Shown: positions 11,761 to 18,223 of the stretch, piece by piece
Numbering within the stretch: position 1 is the stretch's first letter
How the letters are laid out: every line of letters starts with the position of its first letter
IMG/VR virus record: IMGVR_UViG_3300010885_053907
Span: 1 to 20,030 of that record
Source: a virus
DNA: 20,030 bases
Reading direction: 5' to 3' (one strand)
Notes under the pieces: generated by a model
Told to the model about the DNA's origin: nothing
The model's database searches: none
Seen by the model: only the letters and a program-made list of their open reading frames with translations
Position numbers and translations under genes: made by a program

Positions 11761-11850
11761 TGATTATGGTGTATGGGGCACAGTAGAACGAGTATAGGTT
11801 TGGAACCTAAAAAGGGAAGCAGGATTAAGGTTCAATTCCTTTTTAATCAG
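11761..11850 (+). tRNA. Atypical tRNA-like gene (TGG read in the anticodon loop)
   Basis: Acceptor TGATTA with TAATCA, D stem GTG/CAC, T arm (t)aagg/cctt around TTCAATT. The anticodon stem TAGG/CCTA encloses TTTGGAA, giving TGG, but A37 after G36 is unusual for proline. About 11 extra nt lie between D and anticodon stems, and the variable region is about 15 nt. It may be a degenerate, suppressor-like or misread serine (GGA) tRNA. Identity is unresolved. Confidence 0.5.
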
Positions 11851-11862
11851 CAACAAAAATAT

Positions 11863-11935
11863 GTCGATGTGGATGAATGGTTTAGTCACCAACCTGATAA
11901 GTTGGGCAATGTGAGTTCAAATCTCACCATCGATA
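11863..11935 (+). tRNA. tRNA-Ile (GAT)
   Basis: Acceptor GTCGATG with CATCGAT, anticodon stem CCAAC/GTTGG around CTGATAA (GAT), T arm gtgag/ctcac. Confidence 0.92.
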
Positions 11936-11943
11936 CAATAAAA

Positions 11944-12015
11944 GCTCGATTAGTTTAATTGGTAAAACTCTTGTCTTGTAAACAAGGGTCATCGGATCGT
12001 AACCGGTATTGAGCT
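11944..12015 (+). tRNA. tRNA-Thr (TGT)
   Basis: Acceptor GCTCGAT with ATTGAGC, anticodon stem CTTGT/ACAAG around CTTGTAA (TGT), T arm atcgg/ccggt. Confidence 0.9.
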
Positions 12016-12019
12016 CGAT

Positions 12020-12094
12020 AAACTTATATCCTACATTGATTATTAGTGGCTAGCTAAAGGGGGTCTTAACGTATTGCAAGTCGTTAGTAAGTTT
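12020..12094 (+). ncRNA. Structured inter-tRNA RNA, closed by a 7-bp stem
   Basis: AAACTTA (12020-12026) pairs with TAAGTTT (12088-12094). Inside, TAACG (12067-12071) pairs with CGTTA (12082-12086). It fills the spacer between tRNA-Thr and tRNA-Val. Confidence 0.55.
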
Positions 12095-12098
12095 AAAT

Positions 12099-12174
12099 AG
12101 TTACTTCGCTTAGTTGGTTTTAAAGCATCACTCTTACAAAGTGAAGATCATGTGTTCGAATCACATAGTGACTA
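12099..12174 (+). tRNA. tRNA-Val (TAC)
   Basis: Acceptor AGTTACT with AGTGACT, anticodon stem TCACT/AGTGA around CTTACAA (TAC), T arm atgtg/cacat. Confidence 0.92.
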
Positions 12175-12178
12175 CAAT

Positions 12179-12278
12179 ATATATAACTCAGGCTGTGAAA
12201 CAGTGTGATGGTCGACGACGTAAGTAATACACTTAAAGACCGTGGCTCGTATGAGGAAGAATGTCGTATGTTATATAT
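12179..12278 (+). ncRNA. Structured inter-tRNA RNA, closed by a 9-bp stem
   Basis: ATATATAAC (12179-12187) pairs with GTTATATAT (12270-12278). Inside are CTGT-gaa-ACAG and GGTC/GACC stems. It fills the spacer between tRNA-Val and tRNA-Ser. No tRNA arms are present. Confidence 0.55.
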
Positions 12279-12282
12279 TAAT

Positions 12283-12366
12283 GGAGAGTGTCCGGCTGGC
12301 GCGAGGAACTTGTCTTGAAAACAAGCGGGTGTAAAAGCTTCCGGGGTTCGAGTCCCTGACTCTCCG
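12283..12366 (+). tRNA. tRNA-Ser (TGA)
   Basis: Acceptor GGAGAGT with ACTCTCC, anticodon stem CTTGT/ACAAG around CTTGAAA (TGA), long class II variable arm, T arm cgggg/ccctg. Discriminator G, as serine requires. Confidence 0.92.
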
Positions 12367-12371
12367 CAATT

Positions 12372-12444
12372 GGGCGTGTGTCTGAGTGGTTTAGGTGCCG
12401 ATCTGCAAAATCGTGTTACATTGGTTCAAATCCAATCGCGCCCT
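12372..12444 (+). tRNA. tRNA-Cys (GCA)
   Basis: Acceptor GGGCGTG with CGCGCCC, anticodon loop CTGCAAA (GCA), T arm attgg/ccaat. Discriminator T, typical of tRNA-Cys. Confidence 0.92.
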
Positions 12445-12471
12445 CAAAGTAAGGAAGTAGTAAATTAAGTG

Positions 12472-12523
12472 GTGGCGAGATGCTTAATGATGTGAAACTT
12501 AGACCCTTATGAAGTCTTGCCAC
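12472..12523 (+). ncRNA. Hairpin domain between tRNA-Cys and tRNA-Ser
   Basis: GTGGCGAGA (12472-12480) pairs with TCTTGCCAC (12515-12523): 9 bp with one G-U, enclosing 34 nt. It ends three bases before the next tRNA. Confidence 0.55.
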
Positions 12524-12526
12524 AAT

Positions 12527-12612
12527 GGAGAGTAAAGCAACTAGGATGTTGTCACCGCCTGCTAAGCGAGTGGTTCAGTAAAACGGATTTGTTTCGATTA
12601 CAATGCTCTCCG
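12527..12612 (+). tRNA. tRNA-Ser (GCT)
   Basis: Acceptor GGAGAGT with GCTCTCC, anticodon loop CTGCTAA (GCT), class II variable region, T arm TTGT/ACAA around TTCGATT. Discriminator G. The acceptor is shared with tRNA-Ser(TGA). Confidence 0.85.
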
Positions 12613-12620
12613 CAAAAAAT

Positions 12621-12704
12621 GCTCCGATGGTGGAATTGGTAGACACGCAGGACTTAAAATCCTGTCCCCGAAAGGGGGTGCAAGTTCGATTCTTGTTCGG
12701 AGCA
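12621..12704 (+). tRNA. tRNA-Leu (TAA), normal form
   Basis: Acceptor GCTCCGA with TCGGAGC, anticodon stem CAGGA/TCCTG around CTTAAAA (TAA), variable arm CCCC-gaaa-GGGG, T arm gcaag/cttgt. A canonical partner to the enlarged tRNA-Leu(TAA) at 1886. Confidence 0.93.
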
Positions 12705-12725
12705 CAATGAGTAAGAGGTACTCAG

Positions 12726-12891
12726 AGTCTTTAATCTAAGACTTAAACAATAGATAGGGTATTGGACCGGACATCCTTAAACGCCGGCCTCGTGGGAATA
12801 AAGCTGGAAAATCATCCTTGCTCCCAGTAATGGTTGAAGTTTTCAAGGTGTAAGAACCACAGGGTTACAAATAGGAAACCGGAAATATCTA
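12726..12891 (+). ncRNA. Structured inter-tRNA RNA, multibranch (~165 nt)
   Basis: A hairpin AGTCTT/AAGACT (12726-12731 with 12738-12743) is followed by a domain closed by TAGATA (12751-12756) with TATCTA (12886-12891). Inside: GG(a)CCGG/CCGGCC (12764-12770 with 12784-12789), TGGGA/TCCCA (12793-12797 with 12822-12826) and TTGAA/TTCAA (12834-12838 with 12842-12846). No tRNA, RNase P or other known RNA is recognised. Confidence 0.6.
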
Positions 12892-12921
12892 CTTACTTAT
12901 AATCTCAGAGTAGGGAATTAT

Positions 12922-13008
12922 GCCCCAATGATGGAATGGTAGTCATGCCCGCCTTAGAAGCGGGTGCGAAGTAATAGTAGCGTGAGAGTTCAAATCTCTC
13001 TTGGGGTA
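12922..13008 (+). tRNA. tRNA-Leu (TAG)
   Basis: Acceptor GCCCCAA with TTGGGGT, anticodon stem CCCGC/GCGGG around CTTAGAA (TAG), class II variable arm TGCG/GCGT, T arm gagag/ctctc. Confidence 0.92.
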
Positions 13009-13010
13009 CG

Positions 13011-13210
13011 AAATAAGTGAGTCTATCGCTGGAAACAGAGGAAGTTCGCGACTGCAAAACCTACTGCAGGAGATGTTGATTAAATTCCATCGTTATAACC
13101 GCACAAGCAGCAACACAAACAGATCTAGAGTGTCGGTTTCTTAATAATGATCGGGTTGTGGCAAAGATAAATGATAGAAGAGATACAAAATCGCGGCTAT
13201 TAACTTATTT
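13011..13210 (+). ncRNA. Structured inter-tRNA RNA (~200 nt), closed by an 8-bp stem
   Basis: AAATAAGT (13011-13018) pairs with ACTTATTT (13203-13210) and encloses 184 nt, in which CTGCA/TGCAG is one internal hairpin (about 13056-13072). It fills the whole spacer between tRNA-Leu and tRNA-Arg. It holds no open frame of note and no tRNA arms. Confidence 0.55.
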
Positions 13211-13215
13211 AAATT

Positions 13216-13288
13216 AATCCTATGGTGCAACGGAATAGCATACGCCCCTTCTAAGGGTTTGATACAAGTTTGAATCTTGTTAGGATTA
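13216..13288 (+). tRNA. tRNA-Arg (TCT)
   Basis: Acceptor AATCCTA with TAGGATT (perfect), anticodon loop CTTCTAA (TCT), T arm acaag/cttgt. Confidence 0.9.
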
Positions 13289-13305
13289 CAACTTAAAACC
13301 GATTC

Positions 13306-13398
13306 GGGTTAAAGAATAAGAGGGAACCTGCGACTATGTATCGTAAGATAAATTAGACAAAACTTTACCCTTCACATTAGGTGTTATCGGTGACCTAA
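13306..13398 (+). ncRNA. Structured inter-tRNA RNA, two stems
   Basis: GGGTTAAAG (13306-13314) pairs with CTTTACCC (13363-13370) with one bulged T, followed by TTAGGT (13377-13382) with ACCTAA (13393-13398), loop 10 nt. It fills the spacer between two tRNA-Arg genes. Confidence 0.55.
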
Positions 13399-13404
13399 TA
13401 ATTT

Positions 13405-13477
13405 GCTTTCTTAGCTCAATGGATTAGAGCACTCGGCTACGGACCGAGAGATAGGAGTTCGAATCTCTTAGAGAGCA
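13405..13477 (+). tRNA. tRNA-Arg (ACG)
   Basis: Acceptor GCTTTCT with AGAGAGC, anticodon stem CTCGG/CCGAG around CTACGGA (ACG; A34 is normally edited to inosine by host TadA), T arm aggag/ctctt. Confidence 0.92.
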
Positions 13478-13495
13478 CATTAAGTTGATTAACAT

Positions 13496-13570
13496 GGTGT
13501 TTATAGTGTTAGCGGTTAGCACGTATGTTTGTGGTACATAAAGCGATCGGTTCGAATCCGACTAAACACA
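13496..13570 (+). tRNA. tRNA-His (GTG)
   Basis: Acceptor GTGTTTA with TAAACAC (perfect), with an extra G at -1 (13496) as tRNA-His needs. Anticodon stem TATGT/ACATA around TTGTGGT (GTG). Last tRNA of the array. Confidence 0.92.
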
Positions 13571-13603
13571 CTATAACAATAATTATAAGAAAGGAGATCG
13601 GTT

Positions 13604-14074
13604 ATGAACCTACAATTTAAATCTTTAAGTACGCATGAAAACGTAACGGATATATTAGAATATATCAATAACATATTACGTTTTAAGCCAGATACTAAAC
13701 TGTATGTTGGTACTGACTCGCAAAATGGTAAACGCTGCACTATATATGCTACGGTTGTTGTTATGCACTTTAATGAAAATGATTCCGGTAAAGGTGCTCA
13801 TGTAATCTTTGCAAAAGAAATTTTACCTAAGATTAAAGATAAATATACTAGATTATGGGGTGAGGTAGAACGTTCTGTTGAAGTTTCAAACATGTTAAGA
13901 GATGGTGGATTATCTATTAAAAATATTGATTTAGATTTTAATGAAGATCCAAAATATCAATCAAATACGATTTTACGTTCAGCAGTTGGTTATGTTGAAG
14001 CGTCTGGATATGAAGCTAGATGGAAGCCACATGATGCGTATAGTGTTAGAGTAGCAGATCAAATTTGTAAATAA
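13604..14074 (+). CDS. RNase H-like DUF458 (YkuK-type) protein
   Basis: 156 residues. KLYVGTDSQN near residue 33 (acidic residue of the first strand), a hydrophobic second strand (TIYATVVVMH), LWGEVERSVEVSNML with a core glutamate, then IKNIDLDFNEDP and late acidic or histidine residues (KPHDAYSVRVADQ). This order matches the DUF458/YkuK family, which adopts an RNase H-like fold with unproved activity. Unlike most genes here it has a GAAAGGAG purine site 9-10 nt before ATG. It follows tRNA-His by 33 nt, so it may be read from the tRNA transcript. RNA processing is a reasonable but unproven role. Confidence 0.8.
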   Translation: MNLQFKSLSTHENVTDILEYINNILRFKPDTKLYVGTDSQNGKRCTIYATVVVMHFNENDSGKGAHVIFAKEILPKIKDKYTRLWGEVERSVEVSNMLRDGGLSIKNIDLDFNEDPKYQSNTILRSAVGYVEASGYEARWKPHDAYSVRVADQICK

Positions 14075-14075
14075 T

Positions 14076-14270
14076 ATGGAAACAAATAATATTTTATATG
14101 ATTATGTATTATGGAATAATACGTATGAAGGTGTTTGGTATGCTATTAAACGGGAGCATATAACAGCCTATTTCGCCGGAGGTGATTATCGTGACATGAT
14201 TCCCGAAGGAGGATATATAAAAGCTGATGATTTAGATAGTCTAATAGACATTATCTTTTTAGTTAATTAA
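14076..14270 (+). CDS. Small conserved phage protein, unknown function
   Basis: 64 residues, starting one base after the DUF458 stop. The text YDYVLWNNTYEGVWYAIKRE, followed by YFAGGDYR and DDLDSLIDII, looks like a small alpha/beta domain shared by phage proteins of Bacteroidota. No catalytic residues. It ends just before a strong terminator, so it closes this unit. Confidence 0.6.
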   Translation: METNNILYDYVLWNNTYEGVWYAIKREHITAYFAGGDYRDMIPEGGYIKADDLDSLIDIIFLVN

Positions 14271-14278
14271 AAATAATA

Positions 14279-14304
14279 AAGCTCGATTTATTTCGGGCTT
14301 TTTT
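14279..14304 (+). terminator. Intrinsic terminator
   Basis: AAGCTCGA (14279-14286) pairs with TCGGGCTT (14293-14300) over 8 bp with one G-U and a 6-nt loop, followed by TTTTTT. Confidence 0.9.
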
Positions 14305-14320
14305 ACTGTTTAAATGTACG

Positions 14321-14351
14321 TTGTTAGATAATTATATTAAATTTATTTAAC
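14321..14351 (+). promoter_or_regulatory. Possible degenerate phage promoter
   Basis: TTG 14321-14323 lies 20 nt before TATTTAAC (14344-14351), three bases before ATG 14355. Spacing and position match the other sites, but the -7 box deviates. A promoter is needed here because a terminator lies just upstream. Confidence 0.35.
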
Positions 14352-14354
14352 AAT

Positions 14355-14945
14355 ATGGCATACACAAAAGAACAAATCGAAGCCGCAGTTAAATCAAAAG
14401 GATATGTTTGGTTTGAAGGCGCAAAAGATTATGATTTAAACATCGTAGGAGTTAGAAACTCTGCGACAGGTAACAAAGTTACTAACGTTTTTGATGATAC
14501 TATGACAGTATCTTACAAAGTTAACGGACAATGGGTATTTAAACAATGGCAATGTACAACCGACCCGGGTACTAAAGGAGTAAAAGAATTTCATAATGCA
14601 AATGGAGTTGCTCGTTTAGTAGAAGGACAATACAGAGGTTCACATACTATTGGATTACACCAAGGTAAATACGAAGCTTTAAAACAAGCTAAACCAGTAA
14701 AAGTATATAGAGATGCTAACAAAGACATGACTTATGATGAAACTAAAACTGAAACGGGTGTTTTTGGTATTAATATACATAAAGCTGGAGCTGATTCTAC
14801 TTATGTTGAAAATTGGTCAGAGGGCTGTCAAGTATTTAAAAAATCGGCTGACTTTGATTCGTTTATGGTAATTGCTAAAGAAGCAGCAAAAGTGCATGGA
14901 GCTTCTTTCACTTATACATTAATTGAAAGCGCAGATATTAAGTAA
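14355..14945 (+). CDS. L,D-transpeptidase-like (YkuD-type) cell-wall protein
   Basis: 196 residues. Near residues 139-161, GINIHKAG is followed by ENWSEGCQVF, the histidine...S-x-GC arrangement of the YkuD catalytic site (HxX14-17[ST]-x-GC). Upstream, HTIGLHQGKYEAL and KVYRDANKDM fit a phage cell-wall enzyme seen with such domains. The nucleophile would be the cysteine of EGCQ. No signal peptide is visible, so export would need a holin. It probably cuts or remodels peptidoglycan (endolysin or virion lysin). It stands alone between two terminators, suggesting independent control. Confidence 0.65.
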   Translation: MAYTKEQIEAAVKSKGYVWFEGAKDYDLNIVGVRNSATGNKVTNVFDDTMTVSYKVNGQWVFKQWQCTTDPGTKGVKEFHNANGVARLVEGQYRGSHTIGLHQGKYEALKQAKPVKVYRDANKDMTYDETKTETGVFGINIHKAGADSTYVENWSEGCQVFKKSADFDSFMVIAKEAAKVHGASFTYTLIESADIK

Positions 14946-14970
14946 AATAACTTAAACTAATTGATAATCA

Positions 14971-15000
14971 AACAGCGACCTAAAAAATCGCTGTTTTTTT
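14971..15000 (+). terminator. Intrinsic terminator
   Basis: AACAGCGA (14971-14978) and TCGCTGTT (14988-14995) form a perfect 8-bp stem with a 9-nt loop, then seven T. Confidence 0.93.
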
Positions 15001-15008
15001 ATTTTTTA

Positions 15009-15040
15009 TTAGGAAATTTGAAATATTTTCTTTATCTTTA
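15009..15040 (+). promoter_or_regulatory. Phage promoter, TTAG-N20-TATCTTTA
   Basis: TTAG 15009-15012 and TATCTTTA 15033-15040, 20 nt apart. Only AGT separates the -7 box from ATG 15044, so the thioredoxin message is probably leaderless. Confidence 0.8.
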
Positions 15041-15043
15041 AGT

Positions 15044-15310
15044 ATGTTAGATATATTATATTTTTCTGCACCCTGGTGTGGACCTTGCAGAGCTATGAAG
15101 CCAGCAATTGATAAATTTGAAGAAACTTTAGACACTACTAAAGTAAAAATTATACGAGTTGATGTTGATAAAGATTCTGACTTAGTATCTTTATATGATG
15201 TACAATCTGTACCAACATTTGTATTTGTTAAAGACTTTAATAAAGTAGATTCATTTACAGGAATTAAACCTATTAAGGATATTCAAACTATTGTAGAAAA
15301 ATGGAGCTAA
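15044..15310 (+). CDS. Thioredoxin
   Basis: 88 residues, slightly shorter than cellular thioredoxins. The active site WCGPC is at residues 11-15 after the strand ILYFSAP, and the cis-proline is in SVPTFVFV. Redox role in the cytoplasm: it reduces disulfides, for example in ribonucleotide reductase. Other phages carry thioredoxins for nucleotide supply. The stop overlaps the hpt start by 10 nt, so the two are translationally coupled. Transcription starts at or very near the ATG. Confidence 0.93.
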   Translation: MLDILYFSAPWCGPCRAMKPAIDKFEETLDTTKVKIIRVDVDKDSDLVSLYDVQSVPTFVFVKDFNKVDSFTGIKPIKDIQTIVEKWS

Positions 15311-15813
15311 CACTTATATCTAAGGAAAAAATTCAATCAAGAATTAAAACTTTAGCAAATGAAATTAACAAAGACTATTCAAAAAATAATAATCTTGTGT
15401 TTGTGTGCGTATTACGCGGCGCTTTTTTATTTTTCTCTGACCTAGTTCGTGAACTTAATTCTGATGTTGATATTGAATTTATTCAAGTATCAAGTTATGA
15501 AAATGGAACGGAGAGTCAAGGATTAACTATTAAATCAATATTAAGTAATAATGTAAAAAACAAAACAGTATTTCTTATAGATGATATTGTAGATACCGGT
15601 AATACCTTAAAAAGCTTATCTTCTATTTATAAAGATTTGGGAGCAACAGATGTTAAAACGGTAACGTTAATATGTCGACCTGAAAGTAAAAATCTTGTAG
15701 ATTATTATGGATTTGTAATTGGAGATGAATGGATTTATGGATATGGATTAGATTTACAAGGCAAAAAAAGAACTTTATTAGATATTAAATATATTGAACA
15801 AAACATCGATTAA
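15301..15813 (+). CDS. hpt: Hypoxanthine (hypoxanthine-guanine) phosphoribosyltransferase
   Basis: 170 residues, close to the usual length. VCVLRGAFLFFSDLVREL (PPi loop), IEFIQVSSYENGTESQG (flexible loop region), the PRPP-binding signature VFLIDDIVDTGNT at about 93-105, and a C-terminal purine-binding part (GDEWIYGYGLDLQGKKR). It converts hypoxanthine or guanine with PRPP to IMP or GMP, so it salvages purines released from the host. It is coupled to thioredoxin by a 10-nt overlap, suggesting a nucleotide-supply pair. Confidence 0.93.
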   Translation: MELTLISKEKIQSRIKTLANEINKDYSKNNNLVFVCVLRGAFLFFSDLVRELNSDVDIEFIQVSSYENGTESQGLTIKSILSNNVKNKTVFLIDDIVDTGNTLKSLSSIYKDLGATDVKTVTLICRPESKNLVDYYGFVIGDEWIYGYGLDLQGKKRTLLDIKYIEQNID

Positions 15814-15814
15814 T

Positions 15815-16087
15815 ATGGATAACGAAAGAATAAAAAAGATTATTTTAGAAATGTATACTGGTCAAGTAAATATGCAAGATGCCGTAGATTTAATTACAGA
15901 ATATATGATAGAGAAAAAAGGTTCTGTAAATCAGCAAGTATTACAGTATATAATTAATCAAGCAAATCCATTTGCAGCACAAATGCTTCAGCAAGCTGTA
16001 GAAATTGCTAAAAATCACTTTGAAGTAACAAGAGTTATGATAACAAGGGTATCAAAAGCAGATGGTACTTTTATATTTGCATTTTAA
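15815..16087 (+). CDS. Hypothetical helical protein, unknown function
   Basis: 90 residues from ATG 15815, one base after the hpt stop. A longer reading from TTG 15794 would overlap hpt and is less likely. The text is helix-rich (MDNERIKKIILEMYTGQVNM, AAQMLQQAVEIAKNHFEV) and ends in a strand (DGTFIFAF). No family recognised. It is co-transcribed with trx-hpt and precedes the phosphoesterase by 12 nt. Confidence 0.55.
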   Translation: MDNERIKKIILEMYTGQVNMQDAVDLITEYMIEKKGSVNQQVLQYIINQANPFAAQMLQQAVEIAKNHFEVTRVMITRVSKADGTFIFAF

Positions 16088-16099
16088 TAATATTTCAAA

Positions 16100-16768
16100 A
16101 TGAAATTAGTTTTAATTAGCGATACACATACAAAACATGAAGATTTAGTATTACCTCAAGGTGATATCTTAATTCATTCAGGAGATTTTACTGGAAGAGG
16201 TAAACCTTACGAAGTAGAAGAATTCTTTGGTTGGTTAGAACGCCAATCAAAAAATTTCAAGCATGTCATTTTTATTGCCGGTAATCATGATATGTGCTTT
16301 GAATATAAAAGTACATGGGTTGTAAATGCAATAAAATCTTTACCAACAAATGTACATTACTTAGAAGATTCAGAAATTATAGTTGATGGAGTTAAATTTT
16401 ATGGCGCCCCATGGCAACCCCAATTTTTTAATTGGGCGTTTAACTTACCAAGAGGAAAGGCGTTAGAAGAAAAATGGGAAATGATTCCAAATGATACTGA
16501 TGTACTTATTACTCACGGCCCTCCAATGTATATGTTAGATTATACCGTAAGAGATATGTGGAATGTAGGATGTTTAGCTTTATATAATAAAGTACTACAA
16601 ATTAAACCAAAACTTCATATATTTGGTCATATTCATGAAGGGTATGGAGTAAAAGAACATGAAAATATTACATTTGTAAATGCAAGTAGCGTATCAGTTG
16701 GGTATTTATTAATAAATAAACCTATTGAGATTGAATATGATAAAAAAAATGGTATAGAATTTTTATAA
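16100..16768 (+). CDS. Calcineurin-like metallophosphoesterase
   Basis: 222 residues. Metal-binding motifs are in order: D8-x-H10 (ISDTH), GD at 28-29 (HSGDFT), GNHD at 61-64, THGPP, and FGHIHEG. It resembles the UPF0046 type of phosphodiesterase. Substrates could be nucleotides or 2',3'-cyclic phosphates. The latter would fit the RNA-end theme of the window, but nothing here proves it. It ends the trx-hpt operon, and its last codons form part of the terminator. Confidence 0.88.
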   Translation: MKLVLISDTHTKHEDLVLPQGDILIHSGDFTGRGKPYEVEEFFGWLERQSKNFKHVIFIAGNHDMCFEYKSTWVVNAIKSLPTNVHYLEDSEIIVDGVKFYGAPWQPQFFNWAFNLPRGKALEEKWEMIPNDTDVLITHGPPMYMLDYTVRDMWNVGCLALYNKVLQIKPKLHIFGHIHEGYGVKEHENITFVNASSVSVGYLLINKPIEIEYDKKNGIEFL

Positions 16769-16783
16769 TTTTATACCTTTTTT
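16751..16783 (+). terminator. Intrinsic terminator overlapping the phosphoesterase stop
   Basis: An 11-bp stem (16751-16761 with 16767-16777: GGTATAGAATT with AATTTTATACC) and a 5-nt loop, then a T run. The left arm and stop codon are inside the coding sequence, so coding and termination share DNA. Confidence 0.85.
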
Positions 16784-16815
16784 CTTGTTTATTTGAAAAG
16801 TGCACCTTATATTTA
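16784..16815 (+). promoter_or_regulatory. Phage promoter
   Basis: TTG 16785-16787 and TATATTTA 16808-16815, 20 nt apart. It directly follows the terminator T run and serves the four-gene unit starting at 16836, with a leader of roughly 15-20 nt. Confidence 0.65.
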
Positions 16816-16835
16816 ATAAAAAATAAATAAAAATT

Positions 16836-17105
16836 ATGAGAACATATAAAACAGTTGAAACTGATGTTGATGTAGAAATAGAATTAGAAGATGTAATTGA
16901 TTTTATTACGAGTGGTGCTGGTGGGAAAGACTTACAAGAAATTTTCGAAACAGTATGCGATGAATTAGGTATGAGTCAATCATCTATTAATTCGAGTATT
17001 GAATCTACCCAACGTTATGATGATTTAATGGAAGCAGTTAATAATGCAGTTAATCGTCACGTGGATTTAAGAGTAATGGCTGATATTATTAATGCATTAA
17101 AATAA
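16836..17105 (+). CDS. Hypothetical acidic protein, unknown function
   Basis: 89 residues. Acidic N-terminal strand (VETDVDVEIELEDVIDFI), then helices with GGKDLQEIFETVCDELGM, SQSSINSSIES and a final helix (DLRVMADIINALK). It is the first gene of a unit of four unknowns, and the next starts one base after its stop. No motif of known chemistry. Confidence 0.55.
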   Translation: MRTYKTVETDVDVEIELEDVIDFITSGAGGKDLQEIFETVCDELGMSQSSINSSIESTQRYDDLMEAVNNAVNRHVDLRVMADIINALK

Positions 17106-17106
17106 T

Positions 17107-17448
17107 ATGAAATTAGAAACAGTTAAAAAGCGAGTAAAAAAATACTACCCGGAGGCGAAATCTTATAAAGAATTAGGATTATATTACATAGGCATTCCAG
17201 ATACAATAGATGATATTATTATAAATTTATTTGATGAATATTTTATTCAATCTACCGAAACAGAAGAAGAAGCATGGAATAAAGCGCTTCTTTGTTGTAA
17301 GACTACTCAAAACTTTAATAGAACACACCCGGATAGACTTGATGAGATAGATGAAAGGAAACATAATCTTCTTAAAACTAGAGCAAGTAAAATACATACG
17401 ACTCGAGCTCAAAATAAACTAAAGTCAAAGATATTTATTAATGATTAA
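17107..17448 (+). CDS. Hypothetical protein, unknown function
   Basis: 113 residues. MKLETVKKRVKKYYPEAKSY and YKELGLYYIGIPDTIDD give a mixed fold. The middle (TEEEAWNKALLCC) is a helix and the end is strongly basic (RASKIHTTRAQNKLKSK). The basic tail hints at nucleic-acid or ribosome contact. Second gene of the 16836 unit. Confidence 0.55.
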   Translation: MKLETVKKRVKKYYPEAKSYKELGLYYIGIPDTIDDIIINLFDEYFIQSTETEEEAWNKALLCCKTTQNFNRTHPDRLDEIDERKHNLLKTRASKIHTTRAQNKLKSKIFIND

Positions 17449-17459
17449 TTGAATTATTA

Positions 17460-17735
17460 ATGGCAATAGACTTATCGGTAGTATTTAATGATTTAAATAT
17501 TAAAACTAAAATGGGCGAATCTTATAATAAACTATCACCTAATGGCGATACTTTAAAAAAATCTACATTAGATAAGTTATATAACTTACAAGCTCACTTA
17601 GAAAATTTAAATGACATTACAAATGTATCTATAATAGATCTTGTAATTGAGTATATAGAAGTACATGATAAATCATTATCAGAAGATACTAAAAATATTC
17701 TTAATGAAATAGCACTAAAAACTAAATTTAAATGA
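17460..17735 (+). CDS. Hypothetical helical protein, unknown function
   Basis: 91 residues, mostly helical (LDKLYNLQAHLENLND, IIDLVIEYIEVHDK). Overlaps the next gene by 4 nt (ATGA). Third gene of the 16836 unit. No family recognised. Confidence 0.5.
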   Translation: MAIDLSVVFNDLNIKTKMGESYNKLSPNGDTLKKSTLDKLYNLQAHLENLNDITNVSIIDLVIEYIEVHDKSLSEDTKNILNEIALKTKFK

Positions 17736-18190
17736 CAGCACCATCTTATGTTTATGACAATATTTTTTTAAATGAAGTTGATTATAAGTTTTTTCAAGGC
17801 TTACCGGTAAGAGAGAAGCTTATTTTTTTATATGATCTTTGTTTAGAAGTAGAAAATTTTAATGAAGAATTTGAAGATGAATATGAAACCATTAATGAAG
17901 AAGATGGTGTTTTTCTACCTAATAAACTTTTAAAATTTCTCGAGCAAGCTTCATATGACCAAAACTATGTTCATATATTAATGTTACCTGATGCATTAGT
18001 CATTTCCGGAAATTTAGAAACTGCATTAGAATCTACCAAAAAATATTTATTTAATGATGGTTATATTTTTACGATTGATAATGAAGTACAACATTTATTA
18101 GATAAAGAAGTAAAACAGCTTCAAGCATATTTTAAGTATGTAGAAGTACATAAATTACTTTCTATCATTTATCCTACCAGTTTAAATTAA
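17732..18190 (+). CDS. Hypothetical acidic protein, unknown function
   Basis: 152 residues, acidic in the middle (NEEFEDEYETINEEDG), hydrophobic strands near HILMLPDALVI. The stop codon TAA is the first part of the terminator stem at 18189. Last gene of its unit. No motif recognised. Confidence 0.5.
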   Translation: MTAPSYVYDNIFLNEVDYKFFQGLPVREKLIFLYDLCLEVENFNEEFEDEYETINEEDGVFLPNKLLKFLEQASYDQNYVHILMLPDALVISGNLETALESTKKYLFNDGYIFTIDNEVQHLLDKEVKQLQAYFKYVEVHKLLSIIYPTSLN

Positions 18191-18212
18191 GCCCATACGT
18201 TGGGCTTTTTTT
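18189..18212 (+). terminator. Intrinsic terminator overlapping a stop codon
   Basis: AAGCCCA (18189-18195) pairs with TGGGCTT (18201-18207), loop TACGT, then seven T. The first two A are the end of the TAA stop of the upstream gene. Confidence 0.92.
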
Positions 18213-18223
18213 ATGTAAATAAA

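Noticed and set aside
11773-11958. Open frame across an atypical tRNA and tRNA-Ile
   Set aside because: It is a by-product of tRNA sequences, with no start context and no recognisable protein.
15794-15814. TTG start seven codons upstream of 15815
   Set aside because: It overlaps the end of hpt, while ATG 15815 sits one base after the stop in a normal context.
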